Positions 45,701 to 54,082 of a stretch of 64,000 bases of DNA are shown here, one piece after another. The stretch spans positions 558,001 through 622,000 of the forward strand of contig NZ_JAJFEQ010000002.1 of the NCBI RefSeq assembly GCF_020707265.1. The letters are read 5' to 3'. Made by a program: the position numbers and the translations under genes. The stretch's first letter is position 1. Every line of letters begins with the position of its first letter. Under the pieces are notes generated by a model, which was not told the DNA's origin, made no database searches, and was given only the letters and a program-made list of their open reading frames with translations. This DNA comes from Massilia sp. IC2-477. Lineage in GTDB: Bacteria > Pseudomonadota > Gammaproteobacteria > Burkholderiales > Burkholderiaceae_D.

Positions 45701-48700
45701 GAGGGCTGGGAGCGCAATGACAGTTTCGACGCCCTGACCAACGTGTCGAGTGCAACCCAGCAGCTGATGGCCCAGCAGGGCCGCGGCATCTGGGTCGATG
45801 GCGGCGCCGGCGACGACACCCTGGCTGGTTCCGCCTATGGCGACAACTTCATCGGCGGTTCAGGCACCAACTACATCGACGGCCGCGCCAACGGCGGCAG
45901 CACCCCGAATGGCCAGCGTCCGGAAGATGTGCTCGAGATTTACGTCGACAGCCAGGCCCGCGCCAATGCGGTGCAGGCAACCGTGCTCGACGCTGCCTCC
46001 ACCGGCGCCGATGCACAGGCATTCGCGAACGGCTACACCTGGAAGGTGGTCGACGGCGCCGCCGTCAATTACGTCAAGAACGTCGAGGCGGTCAACATCT
46101 TCATCTGGACGGACACCGACGGCGACCACATGCGGGATGCGGGCGAGGCGCCACATGCGCGTCACATCCGCCTGTCCGCCAGCGTCAACGAGATCGGCCG
46201 CCACCCGACCGACCCGACCAAGGACGCCGCCGGCAACCCGCTGTCCGGCGCGATGCACATGGCCTGGGTCAACGGCAGCGCCGGCGCCGACAGCTTCACT
46301 GCCGCCACCGACATTTCGAGCGCGACCCGCGGCCTGATGGACCAGTACCAGCGCGGCGTCTTCGTCGAGACGCATGCCGGCAACGACACCGTGACCGGCT
46401 CGGCCTACGGCGACAATTTCATCACCGGCGCCGGCATCAACCGCATCGATGGCGGCGACAACCGCGGCACCCACCCGGCCGGCGGCGGCGCCTTCGACAT
46501 GCTGGAGATCTACGTTGCCAGTCAGGCCGAGGCAGAGGCAGTGGCCATCACCGCGCTGACCAGCAGCATGACGGGGGCCGATGCCGCCGCCTGGAACGAC
46601 GGCTACCGCTACAAGGTGGTCAACGGCGCGGTGTCGACCGACTACATCAAGAACATCGAGCAGCTCAACGTCATGGTCTGGACCGACAAGGACGGCGACG
46701 GCCAGCGCGACTGGGGTTCGAGCGACACCGATCCGGCGCGTGAAATCAGCTACACGCGCAGCGTCGGCCTGGTGTCCAACACGGCCCCGAGCTTCGCCGG
46801 CGCGCCGCAAGGCGCCATGGTGCGCGACGGCGGCGCCGACTACGGCTATGTTGGCGGTGTGGTGCTGGGCGACGGCAAACTGATGGCGCTCGGCTACCTG
46901 GCCGACGCCAACAACAACTACCGCCTGGTGTTCGAGCGCAGCAATGCGGACGGCAGCATCGACACCAGCTTCGGCAACGGCAGCGGCCGCGTCTTCCTCG
47001 ACACCGCCTATGGCCCGGCGATCCAGCCGGTGTTGCTGGCCAGCGGCAAGCTGCTAGTGGCCCACCAGACCGTACCCGGCAACGTGGTCGAAGTGCTGCG
47101 CGTAAACCAGGACGGCAGTATCGACACCAGCTTCGGCACCAACGGCGCGACCCTGATGAACTTCGGCAGCACGCGCGCCGCGGCCTACCAGGTGATCGAG
47201 GCGGGCGACAAGCTGTGGGTGGTCGGCTATGCCGGCAGCACCCTGCAGACCGTGGTCGGACGCCTGAACGCTGACGGCAGCCTCGACACCAGCTTCAGCG
47301 GCGACGGCATGCTGACGCTGACGGTCGGTACCGGCAATGCCGAGGTGCCGCGTGCCGCCGCCGTCCAGCCGGACGGCAAGCTGGTCATCGTCGGCTACGC
47401 CCAGGGCAGCTTCAACCAGGATGCGGTCGCGCTGCGGCTGAATCCGGACGGAAGCTACGACACCAGCTTCGGCACCGGCGGCAAGGTGTTCCTGCGCGCC
47501 GCGGTCGGCGTCGATGCGGTGGACACCGGCACCAGCATGGCGCTGCTGCCGAATGGGAAGATTCTGGTGGGCGGCTACGTCAACAGCACCGCCACCAGCC
47601 CGGGCAGCACCTACGACGGCATGCTGATGCGCCTGAATGCGAACGGCAGCCTGGACACCGGCTTCGGCACCAACGGCGTGGTGCGCGTGCCGGGCACGCC
47701 GAACCAGGACTACGTGTTCCGCGTCGTCGCCCAGGATGACGGCTCGGTGCTGACCCTCGGCATTACCGGCGGCGTCACCTCCACCAACGGCGACGTCACC
47801 ATCACCCGCTTCCGTCCCGACGGCAGCCTCGATGCCGCCTTCGGCAACGGCGGCCAGGTGCGCTTCCTGGGCCGCGGCATGGGCTCGGACTACGCCTCGC
47901 TGGTGGTCAAGGATGGCAAGATCCTGGTGTTTGGCGCCGTCAACGACACGACGCAGGGGATGGCGAGCGCACTGGTGCTGCGCCTGAATGCCGACGGCAG
48001 CTTCGACACCAGCTTCGGCGCCGGCCACTCCTCGCTTGGCGGCGTGACCCGCCTGGACGGCAACAACTGGACCGCCCTCGACACCACTGCGGCCATCTAC
48101 GACGCCGAGCTGGCCGCGCGCGGCAACTACGGCGGCGCGACGCTGACGATCGAGCGCAGCGGCGGCGCCAACGCCGACGACCTGTACGCGGGCGTTGGCG
48201 AAGTCAGCTTCGCCAACGGCCAGCTGGCGGTCGCCGGCACCGTGGTTGGAACGGTCGGCCAGCAGGGCGGCCGCCTGTCGATCGTGTTCAACAACAGCGC
48301 CACCCAGGAACTGGTCAACCGCGCACTGCACGGCATCGGTTATGCCAACGACAATCCGGCGGCCACTGGAGCGACCCTGAACTGGCAGTTCAGCGACGGC
48401 AATGCCGGTGGCCAGGGCCTGGGCGGTGTGCTCGGCGCCAGCGGCACGACGACCGTGGAAATCGGCCTGGTGACGTGGCAGGCATTGCCCTCGGCCGCCA
48501 ATCCGGCCGTGACCACTCTCAACCAGCCCATCGCCCAGCTGGCCTACCTGGCCAACGTGGACGGTAGCGGCGCCGCCGAGACCTTCGATGGCGCGAGCGC
48601 CTTCCTGCCGCAGACCGCGGCCCTGATGGCGACCCAGCAGCGTGGCGCCTTCTTCGAGATGGGCGGCGGCGGCGACACCGTCACCGGCACCGCTTACAGC

Positions 48701-51700
48701 GATGAGTTCGTGATGGGTACGGGCGTCAACCGCATCGATGGCGGCGCCAATGCCGGCAACCACCCGCAAGGCGGCGCCGGCAAGGACCAGCTGCTGGTCT
48801 GGGTGGCGAACGAGGCGGAGGCGGCCGCCGTCAAGATGGTCAAGCTGGTTGCCGGCATGAGCGGGGACGATGCCACGGCCTTCACCGCTGGCTACGAAGC
48901 CAAGGTCGTCAACGGCGCCGAAATCGACTACATCAAGAATATCGAGCGGGTGGTCGTTTCGAAGTGGAACGACGCCGACGGCGATCGCATCCGCGACGTC
49001 AGCGAAACTGCCTACCAGCGCGACATTGCACTGCAGCCGCGAGTATTCACGATCGCTCCGAACCAGGCGCCGCTGCCCGGCTCTTACCACTTCGCATGGA
49101 TCGACTCCTGGGCCCGCAATGACAGCGTTAACGTCGCCACCGATGTGCCGGAAGCGACCAGGGCCCTAATGGACCAGTACCAGCGTGGCGTGTTCATCGA
49201 CACCGGCGCCGGCGACGACACCATCGTCGGTTCGGCCTACGGCGACAACATCACAGCCGGCCCCGGCGCCAACCGCGTCGACGGCGGCGCCAACCTCGGC
49301 ACCCACCCGCAAGGCGGCAAGACCGAGGACATCCTCGACGTCTACGTGCGCACCAGCCAGGAGGCGGGCGCCGTGGTGGCCACCGCGCTCACCTCCGCCA
49401 TGACCGGGGACGACGGCGCCGCCTATACTGCGGGCTACCGCTGGAAGCTGGTATCGGCGCAGGAAACCGACTACCTGAAGAACATCGAGGCGGTCAACAT
49501 CACGGTGTGGAACGACGCCAACGGCAACGGCGTGCGCGACAGCGGCGAGACGGCGTATGCGCGTCAGATTGCGCTCGAGAGCCGCATCGACGAAGTCCGG
49601 GTCAATCCCGCCAACGCCGCGCAGGACATCGACGGCAGGCCGCTGGCGGATTCCTATCATTTCGCGTGGGCGCGCGGCACCGCCGGCGACGACGTGATCG
49701 ACGCCGCCAGCATCTCTCAGCCGACCCGCAACCTGATGGACCAGTACGATCGCGGCATGTGGGGCCAGCTCGGCGACGGCAACGACCGCGTCACCGGCTC
49801 CGCCTACGGCGACAACATCGATCTCGGCAAAGGCGTCAACCGCTTCGACGGCGGCGCCGACATCGGCACCGGCCCCAATGGTTCGCCGAACTTCGACGTA
49901 CTGGAGATTCACGTGCGCAGCCAGGCCGAGGCTGATGCGGTCGCGGTCGTCAAGCTGACTTCCGCCATGACCGGCGAGGACGGCGCCGCCTTCGGCCAGG
50001 GTTACCAGTACAAGGTGAACGGCCCGGACCAGGTGAACTACATCCGTAACGTCGAGCAGGTCTACGTCGGCATCTGGAACGACGCCGATGGCGACGGCAA
50101 CATCGACCATGGCGCCGAGGTGACCCCTGCGCGCTTGATCGACGTGGAGCAGAACAGCGCGCCGCGCTTCGCCCCGCCGCAAGGCTTCTCCGTGGTCGAC
50201 TACGGGTGGGATTTCACGCCGGCGGATATGGAGTTCGGTCCCGACGGCAAGCTGTATTTCATGGGTTCCTACGACCCGGAAGCGAACGACGATTACTACA
50301 TCCCCTTCCTGGCGCGTCACAACGCCGACGGGACGGTCGACACCAGCTTCGGCAATGGCGCAGGCTTCGTGCCGCTGGCGGCCGACCCCAACGGCGGCTT
50401 CGGCCTCACGATGAAGGTGCTGCCGGACGGGAAGCTGATCGTCGTTACCGGCACGCAGGGACAAGGAAGCATGGGCCTCAAGGCGATGCGCTACCACGCG
50501 GACGGCAGCCTCGACACCAGCTTCGGCACCGGCGGCGCCAGCGTGGTCGGCTTCACCAGCATGTTCGTCCCGAACACTGTGCTGGTCGGACCGGACGGCG
50601 CGCTGATCATCGCCGGCAACACCGGGCTTGCCGGAAGTTCTCAGGATTTCGGGGTGGTGCGCATGAACGCGAACGGCAGCCTGGACACCGGTTTCAACGA
50701 CAGCGGCAAGCTGGTCATCACACTGTCGCCCTACGCCGACTCGGTGCTCGGCGCCCAGCTGCAGGCGGACGGCAAGCTGGTGCTGGCCGGTGCCACCCGC
50801 AGCGGCAGCTCCAGCAGCACCAACGACTTTGCCGTGGTGCGGGTGAACGCGAATGGTTCGCTCGATACCAGCTTCGGCAACGGCGGCAAGGTCGTGGTTC
50901 CGCTGACCACCAGCGGCGATATCGTCACGGCAGTCAACCTCCTGCCGGGCGGCGCCATCCTGCTGACGGGGCATAGCAACAACGGAAACGCCGACGCCAA
51001 CGGCATCCCGCACGTGGCCCTGGTCAAGCTCGATGCCAGCGGCAATCTGGCCAGCGGTTTCGGCAACAACGGCAAGGTGTTCGCGCCGGACACCATCCCC
51101 GACAGCGCGCGCGCAACGGTGATCCAGCCCGACGGGAAAATCGTGGTGGTCGGACAATCGGGACATGACCAACAGCTGGCGGTCACCCGCTACAATGCCG
51201 ACGGCTCCCTGGATACCGGTTTCGCCGAGGGCGGCCGCTTCCACATGCCGATCCGGGGCATGCGCGACTACGCAACCGCGGTTGCGCTCGACGGCGACAA
51301 GATCGTCCTGATGATCCCGTCCTTCTTCAACACCAATGCCGACAGCAGCCTGATGCTGGCCCGCCTGAATGCGGACGGCAGCCTGGACACCAGCTTCGCG
51401 CCCGGCCAGTTCGACACCCTGGGCGGCACGCTCAAGGCCAACGGAACGATCCCGACAGTCCTCGACCACAACGCGATGATCTACGATGCCGAGCTGGCCG
51501 AGCGCGGCAACTACGGCGGCGCTTCCTTGACCGTCGAGCGCCAAGGTGGCCGCAACACCGACGACGTGTTCTCGCTGGTGGACGAAGTCAGCGCCAGCGG
51601 CGGCCAGCTGTCGGTTGGCGGCGTCGTGATCGGCACTGTGCTCGTCGAGCCCGGCAAGCTGCGCATGGAATTCAACGAGAGCGCCACACAGGGACTCGTC

Positions 51701-53041
51701 AACCGCGCCCTGCACGGCATCGCCTACGCCAACAAGGCCGCCAATCCGTCGTCGTCCGTAACGATCGGCTGGCGCTTCGAAGACGGCAACCAGCACAATG
51801 AACAGGGCGGCGGCGGCATCGGCGTCGTCAATGGCCACACCACGGTCCAGTTCGCAGCAGTTGCCAGCGAGGTCCAGCGCAGTTGGCAGGACCCGGCGCT
51901 CAGCAGCGACAACCGTCCGCTGTCGGGCATCGACTTCTTCGCCAGCGTGACCGGCTCCCGGACCGCCGACGATGTCGGCACCGGCGACCTGTCGTCGCGG
52001 GTGAAGGCGCTAATGGCGGAATTCAGCCGCGGCGCCACCTATCAGATGCTGGGCGGAGGCGACAAGGTGCTTGGTACCGGCTTCAGCGACGAGTTCATCA
52101 TGGGCGACGGCGTCAACCACGTGGACGGCGGCCCGCATGCCGGCAGCTCGCCTTACGGCAGCGGTCCCGGCGAAGACACCCTGATCGTCTACGTGCCGAA
52201 CCAGGCCGCGGCCGACGCGGTGACGGCGAACATGCTGACGCCGCTGTCTACCGGAGCCGATGCCGATGCGTATGCGGCCGGGTATGAAGCGAAGATCGTC
52301 AGCGGCAGCCAGGTCGACTACATCCGCAACGTCGAACAGGTATCGGTGCATCTGTGGACGGACACCAACGGCAACGGCATCGTGGATGGCGTCGAAGGGA
52401 CTTACCTGCACAACATCCAGTTCCGCACCCACGTCTCGGGCAGGCAGGTCAGCGCTCCGGGGGCGCCAACGGACGTCAACGGCCAGGTGCTGGCGGACCA
52501 GTGGCACTTCGCCTGGGCCAGCGGCTTCAAGGGCGACGACTGGGTCATCGTCGAGCATCGCTTGAGCAGCAGCGAGCTGCAGCTGATGAACCAGTACGGG
52601 CGCGGCGCCTGGGTCAGCCTCGGCGACGGCAACGACGTGGTCGCCGCTACCATCTATGGCGACAACATCAATGTCGGCAAGGGGCTGAACTGGGTGGACG
52701 GCGGCACCAACCTCGGAACGACGCCGGACGGTTTTCCGGCCGGCGACGTCCTCGAGATCAATGTCGCCACCCTGGCCCAGCGCAATGCCGTTACCTACCA
52801 GGTGCTCACCGCCGGCATGAGCGGCGAGGATGCCCATGCCTATGCCGAGGGCTTCAAGTTCAAGGTGGTGGCCCAGGACCAGATCGACTACCTGGTCAAT
52901 GTCGAGCAGCTGGCGCTCAACGTCTGGAACGACGCCAACGGCAACGGCCAGCGCGAAGCGAGCGAGATCACGGACCAGGTCTGGGTCACGCTGGATCCGA
53001 ACGCCCAGGGCATCGTGGTGGTGGGCACACCGCAGGGTTGA
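39761..53041 (+). CDS. Giant repeat protein with calcium-loop units and delta-60 beta-propellers
   Basis: This 4426-residue protein has no Sec signal peptide. Fifteen units of about 160 residues share the pattern H-x-A-W, SFDA, LMxQxxRG, then an RTX-like GAGNDTVVGSGYGDNI and NYIDGGANxG, then DYLKNVE. Units 1-6 lack, and units 7-15 carry, an EF-hand-like loop (DANGNGVRDSGE in unit 12). Order is 7 units, block I, 3 units, block II, 3 units, block III, 2 units. Each block is a delta-60 propeller (NADGSLDTSFGxGG repeats) plus a cadherin-like module (YDAELxxRGNYGGA to IAYxN). The C-terminus may hold a type I secretion signal. No type I transporter is in the window. AAGGA precedes the ATG. A secreted calcium-dependent adhesin or S-layer-like role is inference. 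Confidence 0.9.
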   Translation: MATSNTVNKNEIPVDSTDPTKTAWGSLLATQYFFVLVNGTGADETFDAADISTATQTRMAAYGRGISVVMGGGNDTVIGSGFGDTINAGAGTNFIDGGANAGATPDGSKARDVLNVFAADAAAAAALQVIELTAAATGADGEAYAAGYRIKVSNGAETDYLKNVEQINVFRADDNNAYVRTILLAVDVREIASADVAGAMHFAWAQGTDRADSFDAQADVTSATRDLMATHGRGVYVDMGAGNDTVVGSGFGDDITLGSGTNYADGGANAGTTPWGGKPQDVLHVIVANAGAAAAVQVVQLGTGLTGVDAQAFANGYTHKVVAGSEIDYIKGIERVTVQVADGSGGSTWARDIALETVVHEADLGDPNLADYMHLAWVSGTANDDSINAADLLSNGVKAKMAEGQQGVWIDGGSGNDTITGTAYGDNIRNGSGNAKIDGGANAGGMDVFEISVDSTAAMNAVQVTASDDPAYTWMVSYGAGTQKDYLKNIEAIVVSVASGGAGKWIPLAVQLHEISADGDPATSMHHAWAQGTDRDDSFDAAAVSNATKALMGTHGRGVYADMGAGNDTVVGSGYGDDITLGSGTNYADGGANAGTTPWGGKPQDVLHVIVANAGAAAAVQVIQLDSGASGVDAQAFANGYTHKVVAGNEIDYIKGIERVSVQVATGNGGSTWARDIPLETAVHEADLSGSLSNYMHLAWVNGTAGGDIINATDLLSNGAKAKMAELQKGVWIDGGSGNDTITGTAYGDNIRNGSGNAKIDGGANAGGKDVFEISVDSIAAMDAVQVVASDDPAYSLMVTYGNGQKDYLKNIEAIAINVSGSSAGKWIPLVVETSEISAGANLANASHFAWAQGTGGADSFDAASVSNATKALMAQHGRGVYANMGAGDDSVTGSGYGDHVILGSGTNYFDGGANAGSTTWGGQPADVLQVSVASQAAANAVQVTSLTAGMGGADAQAFADGYTHKVVAGSEIDYLKNVERVSIVLNGSTWVRDVALAVQVQEAAATDPNIGGYQHLAWVTGTAGADSIDLGGLLSTAVTQQMATRGKGAWIDGGAGNDTIVASAWGDNIVGGGGVNYIDGGANLGATASGSAARDVLEMFVASQAEADAIAVTVLSAASTGADLAAFNAGYKFRVANATAEVNYLKNVEHVNVMLWNDKDGDGQRDGLPASDPANELTLARGIALEANTAPSFAGAPAGVAIEGVGAHYIQTGATVLANGKLLSMRQLVQGDGSPSQTILARHNADGSVDTSFGGGTGRVVLPTSGVVSNVAPVELAGGKVMLAISTPGSNFDFRVMRVNADGSLDASFGDGGSTTVNIHSGSDLPTEILVQPDGKVVVAGWGNASVAPFFMVATRLNTDGSLDTSFGTGGKLQYGFANVASTMASMALQGDKLLVSGYVGGADGTLDAAVLRFNSNGSLDTSFGDNGVFLRAIGIGTDNARSMVVLPDGKILLGGTMRSPANDVDGFLLRLNANGSIDTGFGSGGVVKAHLTDGHDVFAHIAVQPDGKIIAYGTVGATQSSAGVGGELMVMRYLANGQLDTSFGTNGTTRVPGHGIGVGADPGSLVLVDGKIVIFGTTMTNAGSNAYQPLIARLNGDGSLDTSFYPSPLPSIGGSVQANGILPVALDTNGAIYDAELHARGNYGGASLKLARQGGASGDDQFWAVGDLSFAGGILSVGGTAIGTVTQNGGTLTLSFNTAATQGLVNRALHGIAYSNGNANPPASVSIDWSFSDGNSGSQGFGGALSATATSQVLIGTTVREIARSLSTPDNSTDGAALSSYPFLAYISGSARSESFDSGTQLSASVRTLMAELGRGARFNLGAGDDTLIATAFSDDIFAGSGINRIDGGDHAGTDPFSSSPGRDTLHVVVADQAAANAVSVTRLTAGMSGADADAFAAGYEVKVVAGSEIDYVKNVEMIKIFRWTDTNGNNTQEGSELTWVREIPVALRVYESAVSPTDPTKATDGRALKDIWHLATAEGWERNDSFDALTNVSSATQQLMAQQGRGIWVDGGAGDDTLAGSAYGDNFIGGSGTNYIDGRANGGSTPNGQRPEDVLEIYVDSQARANAVQATVLDAASTGADAQAFANGYTWKVVDGAAVNYVKNVEAVNIFIWTDTDGDHMRDAGEAPHARHIRLSASVNEIGRHPTDPTKDAAGNPLSGAMHMAWVNGSAGADSFTAATDISSATRGLMDQYQRGVFVETHAGNDTVTGSAYGDNFITGAGINRIDGGDNRGTHPAGGGAFDMLEIYVASQAEAEAVAITALTSSMTGADAAAWNDGYRYKVVNGAVSTDYIKNIEQLNVMVWTDKDGDGQRDWGSSDTDPAREISYTRSVGLVSNTAPSFAGAPQGAMVRDGGADYGYVGGVVLGDGKLMALGYLADANNNYRLVFERSNADGSIDTSFGNGSGRVFLDTAYGPAIQPVLLASGKLLVAHQTVPGNVVEVLRVNQDGSIDTSFGTNGATLMNFGSTRAAAYQVIEAGDKLWVVGYAGSTLQTVVGRLNADGSLDTSFSGDGMLTLTVGTGNAEVPRAAAVQPDGKLVIVGYAQGSFNQDAVALRLNPDGSYDTSFGTGGKVFLRAAVGVDAVDTGTSMALLPNGKILVGGYVNSTATSPGSTYDGMLMRLNANGSLDTGFGTNGVVRVPGTPNQDYVFRVVAQDDGSVLTLGITGGVTSTNGDVTITRFRPDGSLDAAFGNGGQVRFLGRGMGSDYASLVVKDGKILVFGAVNDTTQGMASALVLRLNADGSFDTSFGAGHSSLGGVTRLDGNNWTALDTTAAIYDAELAARGNYGGATLTIERSGGANADDLYAGVGEVSFANGQLAVAGTVVGTVGQQGGRLSIVFNNSATQELVNRALHGIGYANDNPAATGATLNWQFSDGNAGGQGLGGVLGASGTTTVEIGLVTWQALPSAANPAVTTLNQPIAQLAYLANVDGSGAAETFDGASAFLPQTAALMATQQRGAFFEMGGGGDTVTGTAYSDEFVMGTGVNRIDGGANAGNHPQGGAGKDQLLVWVANEAEAAAVKMVKLVAGMSGDDATAFTAGYEAKVVNGAEIDYIKNIERVVVSKWNDADGDRIRDVSETAYQRDIALQPRVFTIAPNQAPLPGSYHFAWIDSWARNDSVNVATDVPEATRALMDQYQRGVFIDTGAGDDTIVGSAYGDNITAGPGANRVDGGANLGTHPQGGKTEDILDVYVRTSQEAGAVVATALTSAMTGDDGAAYTAGYRWKLVSAQETDYLKNIEAVNITVWNDANGNGVRDSGETAYARQIALESRIDEVRVNPANAAQDIDGRPLADSYHFAWARGTAGDDVIDAASISQPTRNLMDQYDRGMWGQLGDGNDRVTGSAYGDNIDLGKGVNRFDGGADIGTGPNGSPNFDVLEIHVRSQAEADAVAVVKLTSAMTGEDGAAFGQGYQYKVNGPDQVNYIRNVEQVYVGIWNDADGDGNIDHGAEVTPARLIDVEQNSAPRFAPPQGFSVVDYGWDFTPADMEFGPDGKLYFMGSYDPEANDDYYIPFLARHNADGTVDTSFGNGAGFVPLAADPNGGFGLTMKVLPDGKLIVVTGTQGQGSMGLKAMRYHADGSLDTSFGTGGASVVGFTSMFVPNTVLVGPDGALIIAGNTGLAGSSQDFGVVRMNANGSLDTGFNDSGKLVITLSPYADSVLGAQLQADGKLVLAGATRSGSSSSTNDFAVVRVNANGSLDTSFGNGGKVVVPLTTSGDIVTAVNLLPGGAILLTGHSNNGNADANGIPHVALVKLDASGNLASGFGNNGKVFAPDTIPDSARATVIQPDGKIVVVGQSGHDQQLAVTRYNADGSLDTGFAEGGRFHMPIRGMRDYATAVALDGDKIVLMIPSFFNTNADSSLMLARLNADGSLDTSFAPGQFDTLGGTLKANGTIPTVLDHNAMIYDAELAERGNYGGASLTVERQGGRNTDDVFSLVDEVSASGGQLSVGGVVIGTVLVEPGKLRMEFNESATQGLVNRALHGIAYANKAANPSSSVTIGWRFEDGNQHNEQGGGGIGVVNGHTTVQFAAVASEVQRSWQDPALSSDNRPLSGIDFFASVTGSRTADDVGTGDLSSRVKALMAEFSRGATYQMLGGGDKVLGTGFSDEFIMGDGVNHVDGGPHAGSSPYGSGPGEDTLIVYVPNQAAADAVTANMLTPLSTGADADAYAAGYEAKIVSGSQVDYIRNVEQVSVHLWTDTNGNGIVDGVEGTYLHNIQFRTHVSGRQVSAPGAPTDVNGQVLADQWHFAWASGFKGDDWVIVEHRLSSSELQLMNQYGRGAWVSLGDGNDVVAATIYGDNINVGKGLNWVDGGTNLGTTPDGFPAGDVLEINVATLAQRNAVTYQVLTAGMSGEDAHAYAEGFKFKVVAQDQIDYLVNVEQLALNVWNDANGNGQREASEITDQVWVTLDPNAQGIVVVGTPQG
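40361..42300 (+). repeat. 972-bp tandem duplication inside the giant gene
   Basis: Units 2-3 (from 40361) are repeated as units 4-5 (from 41336) with an offset of 972 bp (324 codons) in the aligned core. For example the stretch at 40515 recurs at 41487 with only scattered third-base changes. The copy is in frame and points to recent expansion by recombination. Long-read data would be needed to be sure of copy number. Confidence 0.85.
43330..45040 (+). repeat. Delta-60 propeller plus cadherin-like module, block I of the giant gene
   Basis: Residues about 1190-1630 contain successive NGSLDTSFGxxG and PDGKILxGG phrases of the delta-60 (DUF5122) beta-propeller. Residues about 1630-1760 form a module with YDAELHARGNYGGASL and LHGIAYSNGNANPPASV. 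The block interrupts the 160-residue units after unit 7. Confidence 0.85.
46775..48465 (+). repeat. Delta-60 propeller plus cadherin-like module, block II of the giant gene
   Basis: Residues about 2340-2775 repeat the propeller pattern (NQDGSIDTSFGTNG, QPDGKLVIVGYA), followed to about 2900 by the YDAELAARGNYGGATL module. It has the same order as block I and follows unit 10. Confidence 0.85.
50154..51855 (+). repeat. Delta-60 propeller plus cadherin-like module, block III of the giant gene
   Basis: Residues about 3465-3905 carry the third propeller (HADGSLDTSFGTGG, QPDGKIVVVGQ) and about 3905-4032 the YDAELAERGNYGGASL module. It follows unit 13 and leaves two units at the C-terminus. Confidence 0.85.
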
Positions 53042-53059
53042 GTCGGCGCGGCGCCATGC

Positions 53060-53097
53060 AAAACGGCGCTGCAGCGAAAGCTGCAGCGCCGTTTTTT
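53060..53097. terminator. Strong terminator between the giant gene and the convergent glycosyltransferase gene
   Basis: A 15-bp perfect stem (AAAACGGCGCTGCAG with CTGCAGCGCCGTTTT) around CGAAAG is followed by T on the plus strand. A-rich sequence on the other side lets it also serve the convergent gene. Confidence 0.92.
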
Positions 53098-53119
53098 CAT
53101 GCGTGCGGCGGAGATGCGG

Positions 53120-54082
53120 TCAGCAGAGCTGTCCGCCGAAGGGGTCGCTGATGGTCTGGTTGGCGTAGTCGATCCCGCTCAGCTCGCGATACTGCGCCAT
53201 GGTGCGCGCGCTGCCCAGGCCATAGGCGCCGGGCAGGCCGTCGCCCATCAGGAGCCGGTTCAGGCGCTGCTTGGCGCGCTCGGTCAGGTAGGCCGACTGG
53301 AAGGCGCGTTTCGCATCCGCCTCGCCGTGCCAATGGTGGCTCTCGTAGGGCGTGCCCTCGGTCTTGTACAGGTGGTAGACCGGGGTGGTGAGCGGATGGA
53401 AGATGTCCCAGCCGCGGGTAAAGGCGCGCACCGCCAGGCTCTGCTCCTCGCCGTGGAAGTACAGGTAGGGGTCGTAGGGCACTTCCTCGACAAAGCTGCC
53501 GGCCGCGAACAGAAAGCCGGCCGAGATGTGGCAGCCCATCACCGGCTCGGTGGTGAACAGGTGGCGCGCCATGAAGCGCAGCACGGCGTCATCAGGCGCC
53601 AGGTTCTTTTCCGGGTGCGGGCGCAGCACCAGCGCGGTGCGGCCCTCGCTTGGGGTGTACTGCGGGACGCCATCGACCATGTCGAAGCGGTAGGGATAGG
53701 TGCTGACGATCGGCTTGGCCGAGCGTTCCCGGAGTTGCGCATGCAGCTTTCGCAGCTGCTCGTCCCAGCCCGGCTCGAACAGGGTATGCGAATCGACCTG
53801 CAGCAGGAAGGCTTCGCCGTCGTACAGCGAGAAGGCGGTGCTGCGCGCCCAGCTCACGCCCAGCGTGTCCTGCGGGTGCAGGTGCACGTAGCGCACCTGG
53901 CGCGCGAAGGGCAGGGCGGCGATTGCGCCGCGCTGGTCCTCGACGTGCTGGTCGACCACGCCGAGCGAGATCAGCTCCGGCCGGGTGGCCTTGGCCACCG
54001 CGTCGTTCAGGGTGAAGAACAGCATCGGGTCCAGGTAGGAGGCGATGCTGAGGAAGATGGTCGGCGGCGCGGTAGGGGACAT
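53120..54082 (-). CDS. GT60-like polypeptide GlcNAc-transferase
   Basis: This 320-residue protein has no signal peptide and should be cytoplasmic. It matches the GlcNAc family (Pfam GlcNAc, CAZy GT60), whose eukaryotic members add GlcNAc to Thr of mucins or to hydroxyproline of Skp1. Key segments are IFLSIASYLDP at 9-19, the WARSTAFSLYDGEAFLLQVDSHTLF region with the metal/nucleotide motif DSH at 97-99, GWDE at 105-108, STYPY at 127-131 and FHGEEQSLAVRAFTRGWDIF from 209. Its ATG overlaps the stop of the regulator gene in a TAATG, so the two are coupled. The nearby Thr-rich lipoprotein and giant protein are candidate acceptors (inference). Confidence 0.85.
   Translation of the reverse strand: MSPTAPPTIFLSIASYLDPMLFFTLNDAVAKATRPELISLGVVDQHVEDQRGAIAALPFARQVRYVHLHPQDTLGVSWARSTAFSLYDGEAFLLQVDSHTLFEPGWDEQLRKLHAQLRERSAKPIVSTYPYRFDMVDGVPQYTPSEGRTALVLRPHPEKNLAPDDAVLRFMARHLFTTEPVMGCHISAGFLFAAGSFVEEVPYDPYLYFHGEEQSLAVRAFTRGWDIFHPLTTPVYHLYKTEGTPYESHHWHGEADAKRAFQSAYLTERAKQRLNRLLMGDGLPGAYGLGSARTMAQYRELSGIDYANQTISDPFGGQLC

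Noticed and set aside
39617..51838. Several long open frames on the minus strand opposite the giant gene (over 600 codons each)
   Set aside because: They are antisense shadows of a GC-rich repetitive gene. The translations are His/Val/Ala-rich repeats, have no ribosome-binding sites, and the plus strand has recognisable domains.
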